From Anopheles merus (taxonomy: Eukaryota; Arthropoda; Insecta; Diptera; Culicidae), in the NCBI RefSeq assembly GCF_017562075.2, contig NC_054085.1:18268722-18332721 (forward strand): a stretch of DNA of 64,000 bases. Direction: 5' to 3'. Positions 28,036-38,146 of this stretch are shown piece after piece (the first letter of the stretch is position 1; each line of letters opens with the position of its first letter). The notes under the pieces were generated by a model, which saw nothing but the letters and a program-made list of their open reading frames with translations, ran no database searches and was not told the origin of the DNA. A program made the position numbers and the translations under genes.

Positions 28036-28463
28036 CCAAAGTGTATGAAGACCAGGTGGTCTCGTCCCATACAAATTGACAACTAATTTCGGAATCAAAA
28101 AAAGCTCCTTTTGACAGAATGGGTGAAATGAATTTCCATAGGAACGGTTCGCTTTGTTCTTAGCATCACATACGTAGTACACATTGGTGTCCTCATCAAA
28201 AACATTATTTTGATCCAAAAATGGATTTTAATTAGTTCAGATTTGGTTTAGCTTACAAAAAGAATTATTTTGAGTGCTTTTTGAAGTATTTCAGTGCAAA
28301 TAACGAAGATTCTAAGATTGTTTGTGTGTTAGGCAAGTCGTCAGAAAGCTTGTTTGGGGAAATGTTTTCACCCATGGGAAATGTTTTTCACCCGTCAAAA
28401 AGTGACGTTCAACTTTTGCTATAAAAACAGGCTATGAGACCACCTGATCTTCATACACTTTGG
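28036..28463. mobile_element. 428-bp MITE with TATTTT target duplication
   Basis: The left end CCAAAGTGTATGAAGACCAG followed by GTGGTCTC is repeated inverted at the right end (28436-28463) with one mismatch. TATTTT occurs directly outside both ends (28030-28035 and 28464-28469). Further internal matches (TTTTGACAGAATGGGTGAAA on the left, its near complement around 28388-28402) show that the arms are long, as in foldback MITEs. There is no ORF of note. Confidence 0.7.
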
Positions 28464-28705
28464 TATTTTCATTTGAAAAAAGGAGACAACTTTTGAAGCT
28501 CATTTTGTTCGAAGTGTCACGTCGGTTTGTCGGTGTTCACACTACATTTTTTATAGCCGCGGCTACACGAGGTGAAATGTACAGCGAAATGAACTATTTG
28601 ACAGGTGAAATATCTGCCAGATAACGCATCACAGCAACCAGCTGATGTGCAATCCTATAACAAATTTTACAAAAAGGTTCTCATTTTCAATCTCTCACTA
28701 TAGAG

Positions 28706-29380
28706 CAAGGTCCTTGAAAGAGAACAGGTCGAAGCGCTTAGAGTAAATTGACAGAAAGCCATGGGAAAATTTTGACAGTTAAAGTGAACATTGTTTATGT
28801 TTAGCGATGGACGTTGCTATGGAGTGAATGAGAGTTTTGTTCAGCATTTTACATTCAATTCCTGTTCGAATATTTGAAGAATTAGAATCCAATTAGAATA
28901 TCACATGACTGATACAATCCAAGGATCTCATTTATCATTCGTAGCCGGGTTATAAGTAAATGATGGTATGCATATTGTACCAGTGTGTGTCGATTGGATG
29001 TTTCATTTTACTCTCAGTGTTCAATCGAAAGTAAAAAGGACTTCTTTAACCCAGTTGAACATGTTAAACATTTCGTTTTGCCAGCAGGACCGTTGCAAAC
29101 GGTAGTGGTTTGTGGTCACAGAATGGCAAACAATGAAAAAGGTTATCAATGTTTTTTAATACAGAGTAGACTGCAATTACTTCTCCTTTATTCTCCAGAA
29201 GTGATTGACCGCAAGAAATTTAACCAATATAACCTTCCTAATAGTAAATTCGTCCACTTTTGCGCGTTAACTATTAGCCGTTTGTTTGTAAACACTTTTT
29301 CATGAAACTGTCAAAAGTGAGCTGAAAATGGCAACCTAGCAACGGGCTTTGCATCGACCTGTTCTCCTTAATAGATCTTG
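28706..29380. mobile_element. 675-bp inverted-repeat element, copy A (8-bp target duplication)
   Basis: The ends form 27-bp inverted repeats (five mismatches) starting CAAGGTCC / CAAGATCT and sharing GAGAACAGGTCGA. CTATAGAG occurs perfectly on both flanks (28698-28705 and 29381-29388), an 8-bp target duplication typical of hAT- or P-type elements. It is inserted in the Helitron. A 106-codon open frame (28985-29305) inside has no recognised domain. The reverse complement of the whole unit is found at 39732-40424. Confidence 0.78.
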
Positions 29381-30240
29381 CTATAGAGCGTTACTTTTTC
29401 ACTCCTATAGTGAGACGATGTTGGTTAGTGAGTTGATGTTAGGTGCGGATAGCTTGGATGATTTTTGCACCATGTTGGTTTTCTTGCACACTTTGCACCG
29501 ACATAGCGATTCATCGATGTAGGCGTGTGATAAAAAACGACAACCATGTTTACCTCAAACAAACATACGAATATCGTCCATATGTATGTAAAGTTATGTA
29601 ATATGTATGAAGTGATCTAAATAGCACAAAGATGAAATAAGTACAGGTAAGTTTAAAATTAATTGCAGCAGCTTCCCTGGTATATTGGTACGGGTAACCA
29701 GTGGATCGTGCGCCACCACCAGACTAATATCGTTATTGGCCGCATTGTGTACTGTTGATGTCCGGATTGCTGCAGGACGACACCAAACTATCCAGGGCCC
29801 TACAGGAAGCAGTCTGATTTAAAATGCTCAATTATCTGCGTCACATATTTGCCCTTATATTGTCTGAGGAAGTGTCCCAGAATCCTCTCTTATTGTAGCA
29901 CGAAAACGTGAACCGCGTTTGTGAAGACTTTCACCGGCAAAATCTGGACCGGTACTCCGTTGAAGACTCTGAGCAGAAACGGCTGCTGCGAGCTGTCAAG
30001 CTCCTCAAAGCGCTGCGACTCATTGATCACCACCGGCGCGAAATGACGCCGCAGAAGAAGCTGACGATGTTTCCGAGCCGCAGTTAGCCGACTTTGTGCA
30101 AATGTGCGACCAAACCTGCTACAATCTGCCTTATGCTATCGATGTGCGGAGCCTTATGGGAGCACTCTTATGAATCACTTACACTCTTATGAATTGATGA
30201 ATCACATATTAGCAAACGTGAACCGAATGAATAACGAACG

Positions 30241-30800
30241 GTGTACGATGTAGTTACTGCAGCAGTGGATAGCTACGGTTTGACTTAACAATCTATCCTT
30301 GATGAACCTGGTGGCACCGGTAAGTCGTTTCTGCTCAAAACTATTCTTGCGTACACGCGACGCCAATCAAAAATTGCAATCGCAGTGGCTTCGAGTAGAA
30401 TTGCTGCTCTGCTGCTAACCGAGGGACGTACGCTACACTCTACATGTAAGCTATCGCTCAACCTGGACGCTAACAGATCCTGTAACATCCGTGTACAGTC
30501 AGCACAGTCTGAATTGATGCAATAGGCTTGATCGTTTGGTTGTGTCATTTGAAAGAAGAGCAGATTACCACTCCCCCTTGACAAGGATGGAACACATACG
30601 CTGAGATCAGTGGGCACCACCACTTATCATATGAAACGAGACATCCATGAGTAGCCGTTATGCTCTTGAAGCTCGCGCCCTCGATCACGGCTTGCAGGAC
30701 GTTATGAGAAATCGCCAAACGTTCGGTGATAAGTTGGTGCGGCTATGTGGTGACTTTCGACAGATACCAACGTCTAGGTTCTGCAGCAGTGCATCCGGTA
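30241..30800 (+). pseudogene. Decayed Helitron (Pif1-like) helicase fragment
   Basis: The frame from 30241 reads VYDVVTAAVDSYGLT, a stop at 30286, then QSILDEPGGTGKSFLLKTIL with a Walker A motif (GGTGKS, 30310-30327), followed by IAVASSRIAALLLTEGRTLH. This is the N-terminal helicase block of Helitron RepHel proteins. It ends at a TAG at 30523. A second block from 30647 contains RYALEARALDHGLQDVMRN and then RLCGDFRQIPT, corresponding to the following conserved helicase motifs. The segment between (30525-30645) lacks the Walker B block and is degenerate. Stops, missing motifs and no upstream Rep domain show that it cannot encode a working enzyme. Confidence 0.72.
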
Positions 30801-31413
30801 GAGCATGCTGTGGGGCAAATTTAGGGTATTGCTCAAGGTATTCAAGATGCTGAAGAGCGGAAAGTGTTCGCAGAATTGCTGCTCCTCATCGGCGAGAGTT
30901 ACATACGGCAACAATGTGAATTTTGATGAATAAATTATTTATTCCAAGAGGTACACCATCCACAATTAAATTGATAGAATTTTAAATCATAGAAAATTAA
31001 GAAATCATAGTTCTATATACTGCAATGTATGTTGTAAATACTATAAGCATACAAAGCAAATCTTTTACAAAGAATCCAAAAACAAAATGGTTGATCGAAG
31101 TGCAATTCTCATATGCCCCATAAAAAACGTTACGTAGCCCTGTAATCGTGCCATTTTAACTAGTGTAAACAAATAACGTGTACAAAATCGCATCTAAATC
31201 CTTTAAATAACTTCAATATCAAGCAATTCGTAAATTTTTAGTCAACAATTCATAATTTTTTCCAATTAGAGAATGTTGTGTTCAATAAGATATTCTTTTT
31301 AAATTCATTTAAAAAGCGGATTTTGTATCTCCCTCAACACTTTAGTGGTATCTGTCCGATATTTCAATCGTCAAGTAGTTCATTTCGCTGTATATTTCAC
31401 CTCGTGTAGCCGC

Positions 31414-33039
31414 GCGGTGACGGTAGCTACACAAATGAATGTCGTTCTTCAACAGTCATGTTATGGCAACAATGAATGTGATGATCGAAAAATGATTTTG
31501 ACCAGCAGCCTACTGCGAACGTCAAAAAAAATGTCAACAGTTTACAACACTTGTTGCTACAAAAAGCTAATGATAGCCTAATGGCCACGGGAAAAGCTTT
31601 TTATTGGAGTAAAAAAGTCCCGGCGATGCTACAGTCTACCATTCAATTTCATTTTTGTTGAAGTATGAAAAAATATTTGATTTGGATTTTAAAAACTTAT
31701 TTTGCATGTAAATTCATAAGCTTCGTTCGACTAAACATTGATGTAAAGCTTCATCGGGAAACGCTATTAACTGACCGATTATCGTTCAATCTGCTATACC
31801 GATACTGCCCGTTGGCGTACACAAAGGCGGCCAAACCTCGATGCCCCTTACACCCGTTTTCGTTTGATACGAACTGATCCGCTGTTCCAATCGATTGAGC
31901 TTTGTAAATTTATCCGGCAACCCGGGAACACCCATTCCCCGATCACACAGGAGCAACAAAAAAGGAGTTGGAAAACTAGAGCGGAAAACGCTTTACAGCA
32001 ATATGCTCGTAAGCGTAATAATTATACATCCTGACCGGGCTCGATTGAGCGGCGGGCAAATATCCTTGAACGGATGGACGGTCCCACTTTTGCCCGTGCA
32101 TTTTTCTGCTGCTGCTGCTGCTGCTGCTTTTTCCACCACTGACTTGTATTAGCAGCGGCAGTGTAGGTGGCATCCAATCGAACCAACTCGCTTCTAATCG
32201 GCTCGTTTGCTTCTAACCCCTTTTTCCTCTCAAATTAAAAAAGCTACCCCGAGCGAAATGGGAAAACCCGTACTGCCAGCGGGTCCATCCTCTTACGTTC
32301 AATCACGTCCGGCCGTGCGGTAGTCAATTCTGTTTTGATGAGAGGTTTATTTTTTTCCGGTCAGCAATCATACGGTCACACGGGTGTGTTTGGACCGGCA
32401 AAGCTTTCACGGGTTTTAATCATGCTCTAAGTGTGGGGCACAGAGTGTCGATTGCAGTTGCGGGTTGATTGATGTTTGCTTTAGGCTGCAAACCGGCGGG
32501 GTGTGCAAATGATTGCGTTACGATAACAAGGGATGAATATCACATATGGCTGGTGATCGTATTAGATCGCACGAGTATCCCGTAGATATGGATGTAATTT
32601 ACGGGTCGTCGCATGCGTTACCGAGCGTTTCGATCCAATCATGTGTAAAAGCTCTGCAGGCAGGAGTTGGCAATGGAAGAATAAATGAGTCCGGAGAGCT
32701 TTCATCCATTAGGAGGCATTGGTTGTTTCGAGAAAAATTGAGCTTATCAGCGAATAAAGCTATAACATTATTAGTTGTTATATGTGATATTTGTCGTAAT
32801 AATGAAAATGTCTCTCTTGGGTATCCAGAGGGCGCCACTGTACAATTGCTATGAACCTAACAAACCAAATATGATTCGCTTCAACAACTTTTATAATTTT
32901 GAACGAATTTTGTTCGGTTGTGTTATTGAGTTGAGCCTTTTTTTCTTGGAATTGAATTATGCATCAATAATGATAAAAGTATAAATCTAATACCGTACTG
33001 TAACGACATTTTGATTCATATTTCGGACCGTTTCGAGCT
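31414..33039. other. Non-coding stretch, no gene recognised
   Basis: Short frames only, including about 102 codons at 32546-32854 without domain content. A (CTG)n run is the only clear feature. Confidence 0.5.
32105..32128. repeat. (CTG)n trinucleotide repeat
   Basis: About eight CTG units in non-coding DNA. Confidence 0.9.
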
Positions 33040-34158
33040 CCTGTTTCAAATTACGGACGATTTGATTAATATTCCGGACAGCCTCAAAAATCCTTTTATT
33101 ACCTTCAAATTTCACCTTGATTTTAAATTTATCTTCAAACACTACACCTTCTTAGTTTTTGACTTATTTTAAGGGCAGGATACAGAACGGTCTTAAATAC
33201 AATGGGGTATGGGTGCTGTTTTTCTATTGTACTCGTAGATGAATAAAACCGAAGAACTGCTACGCGAATTGACTGCGAATACTGCTAAGAATGCCTTTGG
33301 TGATGAACTGACCGACAAAAAATATTTATTTACTGTGTCATCAGGGCCTTCTAGGGGTCGAACACATTTCTAATTGATTGTAGTACATCATGGCAATTAC
33401 AGTAATTATCCGATATACGCTATCGTACGGGACCGAGCTCAAAAGCGTATCTCGTGTTTTCGCGTATAGCGGATTCCTATAGAAAGATAGTTTACACTAC
33501 CGGTTCGAGGGTTAAAAAATATCGCCACAGAGTTTTGCATTAATATTTTTGTCATAAAACAGGTATGTTTTTCACAAATTTAATGCAAAATGCTAAAAGA
33601 ACATAAAGGAAATTCAAAAAGAGCATAAAATATTTCAAAGTATTAAAATATTTGCAAAAAACACATGGAGCTGTCAAATTTAGAAGAATCGCGTACTACG
33701 AATTCGCGTACAACGAGTATCGCGTACTGTGGATAATTGCTGTCTTTCAAAATTTAAAAGTGGCATGAATTGAAGATGAAGATCTCTATTTATATAAAAA
33801 TCTCGTTTTACGGTGTTTGTTACCAGCTACCTTCAAAACAGCTGGATCATTTTGAACGAAACTTTGCACACACCTTAGGGTGAAATGAGAATAGGTTTTA
33901 AGACTTACAACATGTTCAGAAGTTACATAAAACTTAATTTCATTGCAATTTGATAACTCCCATTCAAAGAGCAGGTTTGTTGTTGATGTTGTTGTTGTAT
34001 ACAGCACTTTGACGCTTGGTGTAAGGTGCCGGGCTGTTTACACTTGAAAATCGAATACTGTGAGGATATAATTATCCCACGCGACAGAGCAAAGATGGAT
34101 TATTTTAGTATTCAATAGTATTCAATACTAACATGCCAAATGTCCGTAATTTGAAGCA
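33040..34158. repeat. Inverted repeat pair around the 33.4-kb MITE
   Basis: TTTCAAATTACGGACGATTTG at about 33044-33066 is matched, inverted, at about 34134-34158 (complement GCTTCAAATTACGGACATTT). Shorter GGAC-containing variants (ATTTCGGACCG, ATTCCGGACAG) lie near the left copy. The pair may bound an older foldback element into which the 33.4-kb MITE inserted. Outer limits and target duplication are not visible. Confidence 0.35.
33400..33742. mobile_element. Pogo-like MITE, 343 bp
   Basis: The left end CAGTAATTATCCGATATACG and the right end (complement CAGCAATTATCCACAGTACG) are imperfect inverted repeats. The left flank is TA; the right flank is TC, so the TA duplication has decayed. Interior motifs GCGTAT, GCGTAC and TATCGCGTAC recur in both arms. 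No coding capacity. Confidence 0.55.
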
Positions 34159-34159
34159 T

Positions 34160-36850
34160 AATAATATATGATATGAATAAATCACATAGTTTGTGTTACT
34201 TGCCTGGTTGTACTGCTTCCAATCAAATGACCTGTAAACATCACTCACAATTGAATACGAATCCTTTCGACTTACAGTTATAGTTGTTAGCTACAGTTGT
34301 TACCCCTTTTCAGCTACAACAAAAATGCAATGCAATTCGACAAACTTTATTCAGCTCCAACTCCAGGAAAGCAAATTTTAAATGCATCATTTCATAAACC
34401 CTTACCCCACGGAACGGGCTCCACCGGCTAATTCCATGGACGCAAAAGGTTGCCGAATGGCGTGCGCCCCAAAGCTTACTGCGCGTATCCTTCGCTTCCA
34501 AATTTTCCGCCATCATTAAGCGCATAATCAAAATGTCGTTAGCGTTTGCCGGGGCCCGCAACTTTCGGGCCGTCCAGAGGGGTGCAGCAAAAGTTACGAA
34601 CCAAACGATGACCAAATCATCCGGCACGATTCACCACCAAACTCCACGAAACTTGCACCCCACAATCTTGTCGCGTGAAAAATCATAAAAAATCATAAAA
34701 CTTCCGAATTACTTTCCTTTCTGTTTGGGATCGATCGTAGCTGGCAAACTTCAATCAGCAAAATATTTGGACATTTTTTTGCTTGCTTTTCACCGTGAAT
34801 TCAGTTCAACGAGAGACTTTACGAGCGACTGAATGGGAAGGGACGGTGGGGGGGTCAGGCCATCGTTCAATGAATTGTGTGTGCCGTGGTTCGTTGGAAA
34901 GCAATGGCCGGTGGTTTTGGTTAACTTCACCCGAAAACGGTTTCATACTTCCGACCCAGGCATGGAGGATGTACAAAAAAAAAGGAACAGAAAACACCAT
35001 CTTTTCCCCTACAAGCTAAAGCTACGTTATTTGGCGCGTTAAAGGCAATACGGGCATAATGTCGTAAAAGTTGGAACTGTTATCAAAATTTTGATTTTTA
35101 CCGCCCATCCTCTGCCTGTATCATGCACTGTGCTGTAGAGCGGAGGTTGTAATTTTGACAAGTTATAAACCGTCTTTCTATGACCGATTGTCACTACTGT
35201 CGACAACAAGGTGGTTTGCGAACGTAAAAACCGCGCGAACGAGACCCATTTGTTGCACCATCACCCGGCTCGCTGCGACCGTGCAGCAGTCGTAAATGGT
35301 GAATCTCGTTGAGTGTAACATACGTAAAACATCGCTTTTTATACACACACACACCAACAACACCCTCTCCATCCCCGGGGGAGGCATTGAGAGGTGCTTA
35401 AGGTATGGCGTCTTAAAATGCACCACTTAAAACTGAAACGGGCGAATCGAACGTGCGGAACACTTTCGAGCGGAGCCGTCGAAATGGGTGCAATATTTTC
35501 CACCCAAAACACAGCCGTTGGAACCAGCTTCCAAAATGGTGGCGTAAGGTTGCTTTTGTTTTGTTTGGGAGGGGGTGTGGAAGGACGTTGCACCGATGTT
35601 GGTCGGTCACGGTGGTGTGGTTGGGGAGATAAAGTTTAACATTTAATAGCATTGAGTTTATCGAAGGAGGCGTGCATGAAATATTGGCGCCATTTTTGTT
35701 TGGTGATTATGGGAAGGAAATTGGTTTGTGGAAATGAAGGAAAATGCTTTGGGGAAATTGAGAAAGAAGGTGATAAGATGGATAATATTTTATAATGAAA
35801 TTAATATAACTTTTAAAGAATAATATTTAAAAAGCTCAAGGACGAAACAAATGAAGAAATGATGACGCGAAATTGCACAATTATTAATTTATAGTGTTTT
35901 TTTAAAGATTTTACCGATTTTTTTTCGATTTTAACAGGTTGTGTGGATGAAGTTTAACAATTTTCAGGAAATTTTCCCTAATTCAATTTACTCTTCATTA
36001 CCTTTGCAATACAATTAAAAAAAAAGTTGGTAATGCTAGTATCACGTTTTGGTGTTGTTTTATGTAGCGCCTCGTTGAAACAAATGCAGCTGAAAGTGCA
36101 TCGGACAATCAAAATCGTTGCATTTGTCACCGCGCGAAGTGACGTTCAAACCGAATCTTTTACGATGTTGACCCTCTGTCGTGGATCATGTTTTATTCAG
36201 TACTTCAGCGGCGCGAGTCAGTGGCGGTCAGCATGGTTTAAAATTTCCCACAACATTACAATCGGATAAATAAATAATGAATCATTTTCTCAACCGTACC
36301 TTCCACTTTGAAAGAAACAAAAGCTCCACCCTTTATTTACTATTTCCACGATAAACAAGGAGCAATTTGGACCATTTTGGAGACCCAAAGAGAACCAACG
36401 AAGAAACCATTGCACCAGAAAGTAGGCGACGCTGTACCTTGTTTGTCAAAGCTTGCCCCAAAGCCCACGTGCATTTTCAATCAGGTAGGACGATAGACAA
36501 TATTCACAGGTAAACAGGGCTCCTCTCCCGCCTATTGCGTTGAAAAGACGGAAACCGGTAAGCTCGTGCTGTCCTGCACTACTTAACCATTCCGGGTGAT
36601 GAAATATTTATGCCCAACATCAAACGGAGGCCGGCGGCTCGATGATGTTTGTTTGGGTGCCTGTGAACAGTGAACAATTCAAAGTCAATCGGAATGAACG
36701 ATCGAACCAGCTAAAGGGCGGAAACGATAGCTTTTTCTTCGGATGTGGATGGAACGCCGGCACAATTAAGTGGAAACCCGTTGGGCTGGATTCGCATTTT
36801 TCAGTAGTCAAATTTATTTTCTCTTCAGTAGCCTTTTTTATGTTTGCTTT
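34160..36850. other. Intergenic stretch downstream of the LRR gene
   Basis: No supported feature. Open frames up to 105 codons overlap on both strands. An AT-rich block lies at 35.7-36.0 kb. Confidence 0.5.
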
Positions 36851-38146
36851 TTTATTATTTGCCTTTCTCCTACTAGCTCAGTCTTATAACAACTCAGTTT
36901 AACATATTCGTAATATTATCAATAGTATTACACATTTCTTGCGCTTTTTTGTCTTGTTCAATTAGTTTGCGCCTTTTTTTATCAAATGTTTTATCTTTTT
37001 CTAACCTTTATCTTTTTTCCATGATTGCTTTTAATTTTCACATGTTTTGTTTTCGTAAAAAAATGTTCCGCTAAACAGGCTTATATAATGGGGTTTCTTT
37101 TATACTGCTGGAAACAACTAAAGAAGGATTTTTTTACACTTCAATGGAACTCTCTTTTGCGCTATCCATTGTTTAGTTTACACTTATTATATTATCGCTT
37201 TTTGTTTTCATTGTTTTAACATTCTTTTTCCTCATTTCTTGTTTCATTCAATTATCGAATTAATTCCTTTTCTTTCGCGATGTACATTTTGTGGGTTAGT
37301 GTGTTCTGTTTTCTCCTTTTGAATGAATTTTCGTGTTTTTGTTTCGTAATTGTTGTTCGTAAAAATATAAATTATCTCTATCTACTGTACAAAGGTATTA
37401 ATTTTGCAGAAAAGTTTGCTAAAAAGTTGTTAGTGTAGGGCCAAACAGGAAGCACAGGGGAACGCTTAGCAGATTAAGCACGAAATAAACAGTTGGAAGT
37501 AAACAAAAGGTCTCTAAGAGTAAAGACTCAAGAGTTTAGAGTAGGTTAGTTGGTAAAGATAAATTAAGAAGTAAAACTCGGATCATATAATGCAATGAGA
37601 AACAAGTTTAGCTGCCAACATATCAACAGTTCCATTTAATAAAAGACTTTTCTAACTTCTTCCTTACCCATCCTACAGTACAATTGCGTGTTAATAAAAA
37701 CAAAATATCTTAATCTAATATGGCGCATTTGAACGATTTTTTTTTTGCAGCGAAGAATAATAAAAATTAAAACAAGTCATCTGAACCTTACGTACGGGGT
37801 TTGTTAACATTAGTCTAGTACGGATGTTACCATGGGAGTTTCCATATAATGTACAATTGCAGTTTGCTGTTATGTCTTACTAGCCTTGCCGTGCCTGCAT
37901 GAGTAACATGCAGCAACACGCCAGCTTGGGAAAATCTCAAACAAAACAGGAAAATGAAAGCAAAATTGTATCGACTTTTTCACACATTCTGTACACAAAC
38001 ACACCTTTCAGCACCGGTTTCGATCGATTGTTTCGAGAGTTTGATTGAATTGCTTCATTGACAGCCAGCCACGAGTGGAGCGGCGTCGTGAGAACGCGCC
38101 TGCCCTATCGCACCATACACCCTGCAGCGCCATGCCCTGCACCTCA
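36851..38146 (-). other. Probable 3' UTR of the LRR gene
   Basis: Below the TGA stop at 38147 the sequence is AT-rich with no further coding signal. On the minus strand AATAAA hexamers occur at about 36851-36856 and 36813-36818, with an ATTAAA variant near 37636. A 3' UTR of roughly 0.5 to 1.3 kb is plausible; the true cleavage site cannot be fixed from sequence alone. Confidence 0.4.

Larger units (their letters stand above)
27678..28535. mobile_element. P-superfamily-like inverted-repeat transposon remnant
   Basis: The ends are perfect 23-bp inverted repeats starting CACCGACAAACCGACGTGAC (27678-27700 and 28513-28535), flanked by the direct repeat TTCACAC (27671-27677 and 28536-28542), a 7-bp target-site duplication. 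Inside is an ORF with a THAP-like zinc-binding region. THAP domains at the transposase N-terminus, CA-starting ends and 7- or 8-bp duplications are features of P-superfamily elements. Without the MITE inserted at 28036-28463 the unit is only about 424 bp, so it is a strongly internally deleted derivative. Confidence 0.6.
28653..31163 (+). mobile_element. Helitron with 5' TC, 3' hairpin and CTAG end
   Basis: Comparison with the intact MITE at 49.57 kb shows the insertion point exactly: the empty site reads GCAATGTAAAC and the filled site reads GCAA|TCCTATAAC ... TTAACTAG|TGTAAAC. The insert starts with TC, ends with CTAG, entered between A and T, and made no target duplication. A hairpin (ACGTTAC / GTAATCGT around GTAGCCCT, 31127-31149) lies 10 nt before CTAG. 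These are the defining Helitron features. A decayed Pif1-type helicase inside agrees. Without the nested 675-bp element and its 8-bp duplication, the Helitron is about 1.83 kb, so it is non-autonomous. Confidence 0.82.
28559..31413. mobile_element. MITE of the 49.57-kb family, split by a Helitron
   Basis: Positions 28559-28652 match the left 80-90 bp of the intact copy at 49573-49905, and 31164-31413 match the rest, in the same order. Both ends carry the inverted repeat GCGGCTACACGAGGTGAAAT (one mismatch). With the inserted 28653-31163 block removed, the element is 344 bp, close to the 333 bp of the intact copy. No target duplication was identified. Confidence 0.72.

Noticed and set aside
28985..29305. 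106-codon frame in the 675-bp element as a functional protein
   Set aside because: No domain recognised, and the corresponding frame is not kept open in the second copy at 39732-40424.
30285..30623. 112-codon minus-strand frame at 30.3-30.6 kb
   Set aside because: It is antisense to the Helitron helicase fragment, which has the recognisable Walker A motif on the plus strand.
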